Positions 12,978-23,599 of a stretch of DNA of 64,000 nt are shown here, piece by piece. The position numbers were made by a program, and so were the translations under genes. Below the pieces are notes generated by a model. That model did not search any database. It worked only from the letters and a program-made list of their open reading frames with translations, and was not told the DNA's origin. Each line of letters opens with the position of its first letter. The first letter of the stretch is position 1. Origin of the DNA: Lingula anatina (taxonomy: Eukaryota; Brachiopoda; Lingulata; Lingulida; Lingulidae); NCBI RefSeq assembly GCF_001039355.2, contig NW_019773836.1, positions 420,539 through 484,538 of the forward strand. The letters run 5' to 3'.

Positions 12978-15865
12978 GAGAATAAAGTCAATACAAATGA
13001 AAAAGTGCTCCACCCATGGTGGCGGCCCGTGGGGAGCTAGTATAAAATCAAGGATACGAAAAATTAAAATAATAAAATGGAGAGATAAGTCTAATTTATT
13101 TGTATCCTTGATTTTATAATATATATATGACAGTATAATAACTTACCCTGACCTCTGACCTCCTGGGGACCCCAGTGAGGTCACAGTTGGAGCCATTCAC
13201 ATACTGCTGACTGTGGTAACGGTTTAGTCTGTTCTTGGCATCCTGGAAAGATTTTGTCATTATAACAATTACTTCAAACAGATGAAACAAAACTGAGTGC
13301 TTCTTGTGTATTTTCTGCTGAAAAAAATGAGACTTGCAAATGATAAAAATACTACCAATGTACAGACTCCTTTTAACTTTCCCAATTTTAGAAATTACAT
13401 TATTATATTTATTAAATAACAAGACTATTAAATATAAAGACATGGCCTTATATATAAAAAAAATTCCTTCTGGCAAAAAAACAACAAACAGAAACAATAA
13501 GAGTACTAGATAGCAACAATGGCAACCAAAGTTAAATCAACAAAAGGCACTGAACAGCATATTACAGCATTTATTAATAATTTGTTTATTTCATAAATTT
13601 TCTGGCAGGGAAATGACAACATCTATTACATCACTTGAGAATGTTGTACATGTCTGAAAGTCATGATTTAGTACATTTGGTCAGTACTTGTGCCACTTTT
13701 AATATATTTAATGTGTTCATAGATACTATAATTACCTTTTTAATAGTTTCATTGTTCCAGTCAAATTCAGACTCATAATGACCTAGAAATATCTCTATAC
13801 CAACTGGTTTACCATCTGAAAGTAAAAATGGCTATTTAAGAACTGGGGTTATACAGCTGTATACTTCCCCTCTGTGAGATTTCTGCCTGTACATGTATAT
13901 CTTGGAGATCAACTTTACAAGCAACAGCATTTGTAAAACAGAGAAAATATATTTAGGAGCAGTAAAGTAGTTCAGGCTGGAAAGATTAAAAACACAAGTT
14001 ATCAATTTTAAATATACCAAACTTAAAGAAACCTTTACACTAGCTTCGCAGATACTTGTTGCTACGTACCCTGTACATTTTAAACTTTTTTTTGCAGAAA
14101 TCTAAAAAAATGTAGAATTGTTGTGGTAACCATTGCACCTCAACAGAATCATTCAAATCCCAAGAGGTGTGATCTAAACATATGACATGTCTACTTATTA
14201 TGTACTTTAAGGGCTGTGCATACTTACCTTCCATATGGTATTGTTTTATAAACTTCCCATAGCAAAACTCATATGTCCACCAATCCTTTCTCTGAAAATG
14301 AAAATTCCTTTACTAATATGTGTTTTGTTTGATAATTACAATTCTCTGTGTACCAAGTACATTTCACAAAGTCATTTAAATATTTGTACATAGCCAAGTA
14401 ATGATAAACAGATTCCATAAATTTTAAGAAAAGGTCCATGCTTTAGTTTTTTGACTAAAAACATTATTGTAATGGTTTAGAAATCAAGAAATCATAAAAA
14501 AAGAAGAAAGAAGATGCAGGTTTGCAATGCAACCAAATAACTCCTTACATAAACCAAGCATGGACTGTTCTCCAATGGACGTAGCAACTCTGGAATCCCA
14601 GTCTCAATGGCAATTTTCTCTTCTTCCTCTTTCTGTTTCTCCTGCTGTGAATGGTCTGGAAAGCTACACTGATACTGCTGGCCATGTTTGGAGCTCAGCA
14701 CCATCACATCGCCATCTGCAGCCTGAAGGGGAGGTTTATAACTTCAATTTCTGACAGTTGAATTTGATGCCTCGCATTGCCTTTACATATTCATTCATTT
14801 TTAATCTTTTACATATCTGCCTATGGTGCCAGATTCCTTGCTTTATATAAACAAGGTGTAAGTGCTAGATTCTTTGTTTTAGCTATACCAGTTGTGAGTA
14901 GTTTTCATTACTTGTGTGAGTAGCGCGCCTGTTTTGAATGTTACCGAGTCATAACGCTACAGGATTTTGTACAAGAAGGGTCTCTCCTGCAGTTAACCGT
15001 ATTTCACAACATAGTATGGTGTATTGTACATAACAGTTCAATGGAGAAATCATAATATTATGTACCATGATGACATGATGACATGCTGAAATGCTACTTG
15101 CTGATATGTTGACTTGTCCATTTGGAAATATAAAGCTTGAGTTACATAAACTCTCTGTTGTCTCAATGATTTCACAGTGGAGCTACAGCCGTATTTACAT
15201 CAATGCACCATCACTATCCAACTCAACCTCTCCCCCCCCCCAGCCCACAATATTATTCTTTTCTATCATTCCTTTCTACCACTGTTACTCAGCCCAAGTA
15301 CTGTAACATAATTTATGACTTGGGAGGCATCTCGATAGTCTGAAGTTTCATTGGTCCAAAAAATAGTAACATTTCCATCAATTTTTTAATCAAGGGTTCA
15401 TTGATCTGAATGTTCACCATAAAGCCTTTGGACCAATGAACCTTTTGGCTATTTAGCCTTTAAACTATTGCTATGGCCCCATGACAAGACTTTATGATTT
15501 TATGATATTATGATTCAAACTGATACTTTTTCACACCATTACTTGGTACACTCACACCAGTATGAACTGATTTCACCAGAACCACTTCCAGAACTACAAA
15601 CACAAAGCCTACACAACTGGAAGTGAGTGCACGGATAACTTTGTTCAGCTTGAGGAACAATGCCAAACATTACTAACATTTCATAAATATGTACAGTACC
15701 TACAGGTCAGTACAAGAGAGCCCAAACTCTCCAACTAACCCATAATAATAGCAATTAAGTTCGACAGCAAGCTTCGTGTTTTAAAGATATGTACTGAGTA
15801 CTTCTGTACAGTTTTAATAGCCGTTTACAAATAACACAACAAAGTAAGCTTCTATTTTACTGGTG

Positions 15866-15903
<38 letters not shown>

Positions 15904-15940
15904 GGGGGGGGGGGGGNTTCATTTTAATTATCGCTCGAGT

Positions 15941-15973
<33 letters not shown>

Positions 15974-16243
15974 TGGGGTGGGGGGGGGAGACCGAAAACT
16001 GAGGTAAATATAAATCTCATATGACATACATTGTACATGTAGTATCTACCACGGGTAAGATATTATACAATGTACTTTTTTATAAATATGTACAGTACCT
16101 ACCTGTCCTACTTTAACCGGTATATTTAATATCTGTATTCCATAATTAATTGTCTTGAGCTCCTCTATATTCAGAAACCCCCCTGATAAGGGTAAAATAA
16201 ATGACGTGAACAGCGCTGCAGCTGCTAATGTTTTGGTAGCCAT
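3413..16243 (-). CDS. OS9: OS-9 ER lectin (MRH domain), 15 coding exons
   Basis: ER-lumen lectin that binds mannose-trimmed N-glycans on misfolded proteins and hands them to the SEL1L-HRD1 ERAD ligase (known family role). Coding exons, 5' to 3': 16243-16103, 14722-14549, 14291-14228, 13815-13736, 13242-13147, 12579-12378, 11784-11674, 10905-10780, 9951-9406, 9100-8994, 8292-8163, 7946-7893, 7472-7341, 5667-5549, 3553-3413. All have GT-AG ends and matching phases, giving 740 residues (human about 667). Residues 1-22 form a hydrophobic signal peptide. The MRH domain spans roughly 85-225 and keeps the double Trp W109-W110, Q122, R185, E201 and Y207, matching human W117/W118, Q130, R188, E212 and Y218. 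Exon 7 is a charged coiled-coil-like segment; exon 9 (181 codons) is an acidic, low-complexity insert. Exon 11 (DRDVAIQSLSTTLTKLLKRL) and the last two exons match the conserved OS-9 C-terminal region. No KDEL is present, as in human OS-9. No break seen. Confidence 0.95.
5838..6039. mobile_element. MITE-like foldback in an OS9 intron
   Basis: Imperfect terminal inverted repeats of about 80-90 bp. The left end reads tattcccatagattttagat, and the right end in reverse reads accccatttccatagatt. Related sequences lie at 19447-19700 and, as a half element, at 20097-20192. The element is noncoding and sits within the intron between the last two OS9 exons. Confidence 0.7.
12922..12975. repeat. (AT)n microsatellite in an OS9 intron
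   Basis: About 27 AT dinucleotides follow an A-rich run, within the intron between OS9 exons 5 and 6. Confidence 0.95.
13041..13118. repeat. Short inverted repeat in an OS9 intron
   Basis: A 19-20 bp arm, tataaaatcaaggatacgaa at 13041-13060, recurs inverted at 13100-13118 around a 39 bp AT-rich loop. It ends 28 bp short of the OS9 exon 5 donor at 13147. It may be a tiny transposon footprint or just a hairpin. Confidence 0.6.
15870..15989. repeat. (TG)n / poly-G low-complexity tract with assembly join
   Basis: A TG run followed by a G run is interrupted by an n at 15917, then a second TG run and G run follow. The same motif order on both sides of the n suggests a poorly resolved microsatellite at a scaffold join, in OS9 intron 1. 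Confidence 0.85.
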
Positions 16244-16261
16244 GTTAGATGAGGTTGCTTA

Positions 16262-16300
16262 CAATGCATTGTGGGTAGGCAGAAGCTCACTTCCGCGGAG
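16262..16300 (-). promoter_or_regulatory. Likely OS9 proximal promoter with ETS-type site
   Basis: CACTTCCG at 16288-16295 reads CGGAAGTG on the coding strand, an ETS-family consensus, about 45-50 bp upstream of the OS9 start codon. A palindromic acaatgcattgtggg lies between it and the ATG. No TATA box is visible nearby, which fits a housekeeping promoter. Inference from motif and position only. Confidence 0.4.
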
Positions 16301-16367
16301 ACGCTTTAGAGGAATCCTGGCAGTGTCAGGACAGGTAATAAAATGACAAAAATGGCATCTCAGGCGA

Positions 16368-16368
<1 letters not shown>

Positions 16369-16406
<38 letters not shown>
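16369..16406. repeat. Poly(A) run
   Basis: About 38 consecutive A residues lie roughly 125 bp upstream of OS9 exon 1. It could be the tail of a retroposon inserted on the plus strand, but no body is recognisable before it. Confidence 0.9.
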
Positions 16407-16408
<2 letters not shown>

Positions 16409-16461
16409 CATCACAAGACAGCAGTGTGTTTAACTCCAGTAATACCCATGTCCGTGCAATT

Positions 16462-16947
16462 TAGTCCGGCGGTTAAGTCCAAATTATTTCCAGTTGATAA
16501 AAGCATGAAACTTTCCACGATGAATGACCATTGGGTGTTTGTCAATTTTAGATCGGGGGGCAACTCCAAAATCCACAAGAACCCGGATGAGCGGCTCTCT
16601 TAAATATGCTGACTCAGCATTTTATGTACATTTAGATTTCATCAAAACTAGCACTACCAGCACTAATTTAGATATCATAAATACATTTTTAAAACGTACG
16701 CTCACCGTGCACATTTATTAGAGCAATGATGACGTCACGATGGCGTCACTGGGTGATATTGCACAATATAGAATGAGAAATATCCACTTTCTCCCATAGG
16801 AACAATAGTCTAACTTTACAATGTTTCTTTCCCGTAATTTTTTAGCACAGCAATGCCCCCTTTAGGATTAGAAAGGGAAATTAGTTTGGTTGCTACTTCC
16901 TAGACATTGAGCATTTTTCAATATGGCCGTCAATTTTTAGGAAAAAT
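16462..16947 (+). mobile_element. Dispersed ~620 bp element, copy A (cut by assembly gap)
   Basis: Starts with tagtccggcggttaagtcc and is nearly identical to 20193 onward. It ends at the n at 16948 inside 'gtcaatttttaggaaaaat', so its right end is lost at the join. The open frames inside it are identical in copies A and B because of this identity and have no protein character. No transposase; the class is unknown. Confidence 0.75.
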
Positions 16948-17104
16948 NCTTGTGTGTGTTATTGTGTGTGTGTGTGTGTGTGTGTTAGTGTGTTTGTCTA
17001 CATATGTATTTTTGTTTGTCTTTTTTGTGAATAAAAAAAAAAAAAAAAAAGGTTGTAGATATTGTAGGTGATGATCACCTACAATCACCTACATCATGAG
17101 TTTA

Positions 17105-17600
17105 TAAATTAGCTGTCTTCAGTGAAATGATAATCCAACAGACATACCTTCATCTCTGCTGAAATCAGAAAACACATCATCAGTAAAGAATATATGCAGA
17201 CGTACACAGTAGTTACAACACAAACATTACACAGAGATCAGAATATATTTAAACAATCATACAGTGATAAAGACACATATACAGTGATCAGAAAATACAC
17301 GCACATATTTAGTGTCACAAAACACAATGCACTGTGAGGCATCAGAATAAAAACAAAATATAGTGTTCATTTATTAGGATTGAAATGACTATCAGAATTT
17401 TTTGTTCACCCCTCAAGTTGACATTATTTTCACTTTGAACATAGATAAAACTGCGTAGGACCTAAGTGGCCCTTTTACAAAATGATAATTACCAAGATAA
17501 TATATATATAGTGGTGCTGGTCAAAAGGGGATTGAAGAGAACAACAAAGTATAGCAATATCATTATTGCACTGACCTGTGCTGAGAAGTTGTGGTCTTGA
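17105..17600 (-). repeat. Dispersed repeat family, minus-strand copy
   Basis: Read on the minus strand, this matches plus-strand sequence at 18440-18627, 19010-19440 and 19800-20095. Shared motifs include actcatcatcacatcaag, aggtcagtgcaa.aatgata and the 'ttcaatccccttttga' stretch. Together with the plus-strand copies it forms inverted flanks around the L1-like remnant. Confidence 0.6.
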
Positions 17601-18270
17601 TGTGATGATGAGTTTAGATGTCCTAATATGATTTCGACTCTTTATAAGTAGCTGAACCGGCTGAGGAACATAAGGAAATAAAATATCTTCAAAAATTTCT
17701 TCATTGTTCTTTTCTTTTAGCCTACATTTTAAACTGTTACGTATTCCAAAATATTTTAGATCACATACTCTTTGAAATCCAAATTTCCTTTCCAGTTCAG
17801 CTTTGGTTAAAAATTTTCCTTCGTTGAAAAGATCGCCAATTATTCTTATACCCTTATTGTACCATTCTTTGTCCAATATTGATACCCCACCCAATTTTAC
17901 TTTTCTATTATACCACAGAGGTTCAAGAGCAATATTGCTATTCATATCTTCTATACCGTATGTTAAATCTTTCCAGGAGATAATGACATCTTTCCAAAAC
18001 CTGTTATTGCAATTGCGTAAGAGTATATCTAAACAATCATTTCCATAGTCAAATATATTCCAAATAGATTGTAAATCAAAGGTGTTCTGGAGAATAGTGT
18101 TATAAACGTTATTATTAAGGTATAGTCTTCTTATCCATGTACATTTTTATGCCGTTATGAATTTACTTAAGTCTGTCATTTTATAGACCACCATATTCAT
18201 AATCCTTTACTATCTGACCTCTCTTTACCTTATCAATTTTGCTACCCCAAATGAATTGGAAAGTAATGGA
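17580..18270 (-). pseudogene. L1-like LINE ORF2 C-terminal remnant
   Basis: Minus-strand translation carries the typical tail of an L1-type reverse transcriptase protein. It reads FIWGSKIDKVKRGQIVKDYE near 18200-18260, then a frame break with stops, then NRFWKDVIISWKDL and LEPLWYN, followed by DKEWYNKGIRIIGDLFNEG at about 17850. These match the conserved 'FIWG..K.K', 'LWYN' and 'W...GI..I.DL' blocks of L1-family ORF2 C-termini. No catalytic RT core or endonuclease remains. Dead element, 5'-truncated. Confidence 0.75.
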
Positions 18271-18356
18271 AATATCTACAACCTTGTAGCCTTAGTAGAG
18301 GTCAGTGCAAAAAAAAAAAATTATACTCTGTTCTCTTCAAACCCGACCATCACCAC

Positions 18357-18430
18357 TATATAATATAATATAATATAATATAATATAATATAATATAATA
18401 TAATATAATATAATATAATATAATATAATA
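18357..18430. repeat. (TAATA)n pentanucleotide microsatellite
   Basis: About 14 perfect copies of a 5 bp unit, abutting the plus-strand dispersed repeat. Confidence 0.95.
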
Positions 18431-18627
18431 CCTAGGAATATATCACTTTGTTAAAGGGACACTTAGATCCCACCCAGTTTTATATATGTTCAGAGTTAAA
18501 AGGGTTAATGTGAACTTTGGGGGTGAGCAAGAATTTCTGACAGTCATTTCAATCCCTACATATGAACTTTAAATTTAATGTTTGTAGTCTCATGCCTCAC
18601 AATGCATTATCTTTTGTGACACTGTAT

Positions 18628-18929
18628 GGCCGCATTCACATCGAGTTGAGCCATGGCTCTACAAAGCCACGACCTAAATATGGTGGACGTACATGAAAGG
18701 AAAACTGCCTAATATTTTAATAGTCTCTCCGCCTTTCACACACCTCCCCATGCATCGTCCCTGCGGGGGTACAGTCATTAAATCTCGGCTCCATTGGGAT
18801 GACACTTGGGGAGGCATGTGAGGGGCGGAGAGAATATTAAAAGATTAGGCGGTTTTCCTTTCATGTACGTCCGCCATATTTAGGTCATGGCTTTGTAGAG
18901 CCATGGCTCAACTCGATGTGAATGCGGCC
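18628..18929. mobile_element. MITE with ~95 bp terminal inverted repeats
   Basis: Starts ggccgcattcacatcgagtt, and its right end is the exact reverse complement. The arms stay nearly identical for about 95 bp, around a ~110 bp centre. It interrupts the dispersed repeat; sister copies read straight through 'ctgtatgtgtctgtat' where this copy is split. The very similar arms suggest a recent insertion. Confidence 0.85.
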
Positions 18930-19446
18930 TTTGTGTCTATATATATTCTGATCACTATCTATGTTTGTTTTGTAAAAGGGTCACAGAGTTAAAAAGCTTA
19001 ATGTGAACTCGTGGACGTAATAAAAAATTTCTGACGGTCATTCCAATCCCTGTATATAAACATTAATTTTTTATGTTTATATTCTGATGCTTTAGAGTGC
19101 ATTGAATTTTGTGAGGCTGTATGTGTCTGTATAAATTCTGATCACTATCTATGTTTGTGTTGTGGCTGTATGTGTTTATATATTTTTTTATCACTTTGAT
19201 GTGTCTATTTTGTAACTGCTGAATATGTCTGCATATATTCTTTTCAGCGGAGATGAAGATGTGTCTTCAGGATTATCATCACACTGAGGACAGCTAAACT
19301 CATCATCACATCAAGATCTACAGCATTGCAGCCTCACCACAGGTCAGTGCAAAAATGATATTGCTATACTTTGTTGTTCTCTTCAATCCCCTTTTGATCC
19401 TAACCACTTTATATAGTTCCTGGGAAATTATTATTTTTAAAGGGGT

Positions 19447-19700
19447 CACTTGGGGACAGTCCCCTAGATATTTGGATTGATCTATCTCCCTGGGGAGTCT
19501 GACTAAATTGCTATCAACTTAACCGTCTTAAATGTCTATCACACTTAGAAAAGCTGTAAGGGGGTAATTATCTTAACCCCCGTGTTGGTTCGATATCCCT
19601 GGCAGACAATTAAGTCAATTAAGTTGATAGCAATATAGTGAGACTCCTTAGGGAGTTAGACCGATCCAGATGGATTGATCAAGGTATGGGAACCCAGTCT
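19447..19700. mobile_element. MITE-like foldback, related to the one at 5838
   Basis: Inverted arms begin at gacagtcccctagat on the left and end near atgggaacccagtc on the right. The internal text 'gctgtaagggggtaatta' is shared with the 5838-6039 element. More diverged than that copy; ends approximate. Confidence 0.6.
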
Positions 19701-20096
19701 TAGATCCCACACAGTTTTATATATGTTCATATTGACAAGGGTTGATATGAGCTCATAGGGGTTGCAGGGGGCAGGCACTGAGAAAAATCTGTATATAGAC
19801 GAAATTTCCTGCAAATTATCATTTTTAAAAGGGTCACTTAAATCCCACCGAGTCTTTTATATGTTCAGAGTGAAAATTAAGGGTTAATATGAACTGGTGG
19901 ATGTGAACAAGAATTTCTGACTGTCATTCCAATACCTATTATAAACATTAAATTTAATATTTTCTCATGCCTTACAGTGCATTGTCTTTTGTGACAGTGT
20001 GTGTCTGTATATATTCTGCTTACTGTATGTGCCTGTATATGTTATATATTGATGATTTGTTCTCTGATTTCAGTAGAGATGAAGGTATGTCTCTTG

Positions 20097-20192
20097 GACC
20101 CCACTTCCATAGATTTTAGATCGATCTATCCCTGTAGGGAGTCTCACTAGATTACTGTCAGCTTAGCCGGCTTAAGTATCTGTCCCGCCTAC
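20097..20192. mobile_element. Half MITE, truncated by another element
   Basis: Matches only the left arm of the 5838-6039 MITE (cttccatagattttagatcg onward). It is cut at the cccgcctac motif exactly where copy B of the ~620 bp element begins (20193), which gives an insertion order: MITE first, larger element second. Confidence 0.65.
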
Positions 20193-20835
20193 TAGTCCGG
20201 CGGTTAAGTCCAAATTATTTCCAGAATTGTGCAAAAGTTGATAAAAGCATGAAACTTTCCACGATGAATGACCATTGGGTGTTTGTCAATTTTAGATCGG
20301 GGGGCAACTCCAAAATCCACAAGAACCCGGATGAGTGGCTCTCTTAAATATGCTGACTCAGCATTTTATGTACATTTAGATTTCATCAAAACTAGCACTA
20401 CCAGCACTAATTTAGATATCATAAATACATTTTTAAAACGTACGCTCACCGTGCACATTTATTAGAGCAATGATGACGTCACGATGGCGTCACTGGGTGA
20501 TATTGCACAATATAGAATGAGAAATATCCACTTTCTCCCATAGGAACAATAGTCTAACTTTACAATGTTTCTTTCCCGTAATTTTTTAGCACAGCAATGC
20601 CCCCTTTAGGATTAGAAAGGGAAATTAGTTTGGTTGCTACTTCCTAGACATTGAGCATTTTTCAATATGGCCGTCAATTTTTAGGAAAAATAGAAAAACA
20701 ACCAGAAGTTGACGGATATACTTTATTTGGGGCTCTTGTGAATGTGTTCCTGTCGGAAGAACACTGTAGGGTACAAGACTACACCCTAGCACGTCACTGT
20801 TGCCGAAAAAAATGGCCACAAAAACACAAGGTAGA
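20193..20835 (+). mobile_element. Dispersed ~620 bp element, copy B (most complete)
   Basis: Begins tagtccggcggttaagtcc, runs through gaccattgggtgtttgtcaa and ends near the 'aaaatggccacaaa' motif. It carries a short segment (aattgtgcaaaag) missing from copy A. It is noncoding, with no terminal inverted repeats or poly(A) tail obvious. Class unknown. Confidence 0.7.
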
Positions 20836-21029
20836 GAAAAGGGTAAAGAAAATCAGGAAAATCAGCATATTTCTGGTATTATCAGTCTAATCAACAGCAT
20901 ATTCTTCTTTGATTTCTCCGTTCATCGTGATTTTTCGTTAGCTATTATCCTACACTACCATTATCTGCTTGTAAAATATTCAAATTATGTGTGGTGAGGG
21001 AGTAAGCCCTCCAAGTAGTTAAGTTGCCA

Positions 21030-21205
21030 CTCCAATTGGTCCAATAGTTGCACAATGCTGTGTTGTTTTCTGCAATTGTTAGAAAAAGAATTGTATTCTT
21101 TTGGGTTAGAAAAGTCAACTTAGCTTTGCTTTAGTAGCTTCTGGGACACTGAGCACTTTTGTAACCCCAAATGGCCGCCAATTTTTACGTAAAAAGACAG
21201 AAATA
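21030..21205 (+). mobile_element. Diverged fragment of the ~620 bp element (copy D)
   Basis: Weak but ordered similarity to copy B: 'ggttagaaaag', 'tagcttctgggacactgagca' (interrupted) and 'atggccgccaatttttac' correspond to copy B 'gattagaaaggg', 'ctacttcctagacattgagc' and 'atggccgtcaatttttag'. An old copy. Confidence 0.45.
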
Positions 21206-21719
21206 TTCATAGCAATTTATATCAAACTATATACAGTGTCTGTATATTCTTCATTTAAAAGTCTATTTGAATGTTTACAAATACAGAGGCAGTGTGTATT
21301 AGGATTTTCTTAAAATAATCTGCAAGTCATTTTAATAGAAATAGCAAAATGACCACCAAAACAGTACGGAAAAGGCAGGTAAAAAGATGGAAAATTATGT
21401 TTTTTTTTCACTGAAAAAGATTTTAAACTAATGAAATCTACATATACATTGTATGTCAGTAAAATTATACGCTTGGAAGGCAACGTAATAAAACAAAAAG
21501 GAAAGGAGGTATGTTAATCAAGTTTCTTCTTCGATTAAGCAGTCAGTCATCTCTAATATGTCAGCAGTAACCCCTTTATGTTTGAAAAATAAGGCTAAAG
21601 ACATTTCCAACAAAGGTTAGATTTTTGATTAGGCTTTTTTTCAGCGAACCGCCCAGCCGCCATTTGGACGGCTGCCTGAAAGCTAAAACCTATCAGACCT
21701 TCAAGCATCACTTGACAGC

Positions 21720-22040
21720 ACTGACAGAGGAAAAGTCGATTTTCATATTCGTTCAGTAGGGGCTACGTTTGCGGGAGATTGTCAGCGGTAGATCATTCGC
21801 AAGACGCGAAGGCAATTTACATATCTACAGAGGGAGATTGTTTGCGATCTGAGCGAGACGAGAAAGCAATTTTCATATTCGTTCAAGGGATTTTGTCCGC
21901 GGATGATTGGCAGCGGACGATTGTTACCGATCCGACCGAGACACTAAGGCAGTTTTCATACTCTCCGCGGGATGTCGTTTTCGATCCGAGAGAGACGAGA
22001 AAGCAATTTTCATATTCGCGCAAAGGAGTTCGTTAGCGGC
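21720..22040 (+). repeat. Degenerate ~55-80 bp minisatellite, block 1
   Basis: The phrase 'gcaattttcatattcg' recurs at about 21737, 21808, 21866, 21946 and 22000, each followed by 'g.gagattgtcagcgg'-like text and preceded by 'gatccgagcgagacgaga'. An 85-codon open frame crosses it, but its repeat (ERDEKAIFIF) follows the DNA repeat and no splice or start context supports a gene. Confidence 0.6.
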
Positions 22041-22649
22041 ATATCGTCAGCGTGAGATAGCAGGGACGGATTTAGGCCGTCTTCTGGGTCTTCCGGAAGA
22101 CGGTCAGATTTTCAAGTTTACATTGACGGGTATCTAATTTTTTCTGTCGGAAGACGGTCAAAAATGGTGGATGGATCAACAAAGAAAATTTGGAAGACTA
22201 TCAGAAAATATCTCTGTATCCGCACCTGAGATAGCTTCTTTTCCTTCTACCTTTGGTGGGCTAAGGGGGCATAACAATAGCAAAGGTCTTTAAAATATTG
22301 TAATTCACATGCACAGATTTGAAGTTGTGTGTTTTTCCTCTTTTGACCACGTGGATGCTAAAAATCCTAGGAATATGCGCCAACATTGTCTATCTTCAAG
22401 AAAGCCACACGGAAGGCGTGCAGCAACTGCACTGAGACTGAACGGACTCGGTATGATCAGTTTCAGTCGACAAACCGAATTTTCCCTTCATATCTGTAAG
22501 CTCATATTAATTAGCGACAAGGCATGGCACAAGCATGTAATGTAAATGTATTTGCCGTAGTCCGTAGCCACTTACGATGCCATAAAAATCGCACGGAAAA
22601 CCGTATATGATTTCATTGTATGGCATATGTAGCAAATGGCATTTAGCAA

Positions 22650-22900
22650 TCCAAACGAGATGAAGAGGCAATTTTAACATCGTCAGCCGAATATCGTTTG
22701 CGATCCGAGCGAGACGAGAAGGTAAATTTCATATTCGTTTTAGGGACTTCGTCAGCAGAAAAATCATCAGCGGGAGATAGTTATGAATCCGAGCAAAACG
22801 AGAAGGCAATATGAATAAGGTCGGAGGGAGATCGTCAGGCAATTTCCACATTTGTTCGAGGGCCGCATTAGTGAAAGATCGTCAGTGGGAAACAAGGTGG
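22650..22900 (+). repeat. Degenerate minisatellite, block 2
   Basis: Further units of the repeat at 21720-22040 ('gcgatccgagcgagacgaga', 'ggcaatttccacatt.gttc', 'gatcgtcag'). It is separated from block 1 by about 600 bp in which I recognise nothing. Confidence 0.5.
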
Positions 22901-23078
22901 TTTGGTTGCGTTCATCAGCAACTGAGTGAAATGTACATGTATATAATTTATGTTGATGTCACATGGCTGAGATGGTAACAACTGACTGCTGAATGGTAAT
23001 TTTGCATTAAAATCCACGTGCCCTAGCAGTTCAGACTTCCACCCCCCCCCCCAAAAAAAAAAAAACTACCAAAATAAG

Positions 23079-23589
23079 TCCGTAATTAAATTCTTATGTA
23101 TTTTTATATTATTTTTAATTATTTTTTATACCCCCTTTCTTTGAAAATTATTCTTTCTCTTTTTCATTTACATTTTTTGATTTTTGAATGTCAAAAAAGC
23201 TATTAATGATAGGTAAGGATAGTGGCCAATGAAAAATCCAAATGAACAGAAAAATCGAAGGCGTTAAAAGTTTTAATTAGACTAATTATACCAGTAATAG
23301 ACTGATTTTACTTCTATACTTCATCTTCTGCTNGTCCGTAATTAAATTCTTTATGTATTTTTATATTATTTTTAATTATTTTTTATACCCCCTTTCTTTG
23401 AAAATTATTCTTTCTCTTTTTCATTTACATTTTTTGATTTTTGAATGTCAAAAAAGCTATTAATGATAGGTAAGGATAGTGGCCAATGAAAAATCCAAAT
23501 GAACAGAAAAATCGAAGGCGTTAAAAGTTTTAATTAGACTAATTATACCAGTAATAGACTGATTTTACTTCTATACTTCATCTTCTGCT
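23079..23589. repeat. 254 bp direct duplication across an assembly join
   Basis: 23079-23332 and 23334-23589 are identical apart from one extra t in a short run. They abut a single n at 23333. This is most simply an overlap of two contig ends that was not merged, rather than a biological tandem repeat. Confidence 0.85.
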
Positions 23590-23599
23590 GTATGCGTTG

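Larger units (their letters stand above)
18440..20095 (+). repeat. Cluster of plus-strand dispersed repeat copies
   Basis: Three partly overlapping copies (about 18440-18975, 19010-19440 and 19800-20095) repeat the series 'ttaaagggacactta', 'cccac..agtttta', 'ttctgac.gtcattccaa' and 'gtgtctgtatat'. The first copy is split by a MITE at 18628-18929. The opposite-strand counterpart is at 17105-17600. No coding potential seen. Confidence 0.6.

Noticed and set aside
16524-16721. 65-codon frame found identically at 16524-16721 and 20268-20465
   Set aside because: The identity comes from two copies of a noncoding dispersed element; the inverted copy C does not keep the frame.
22309-22545. 78-codon plus-strand frame
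   Set aside because: No homology, splice signals or composition typical of coding exons in this window.
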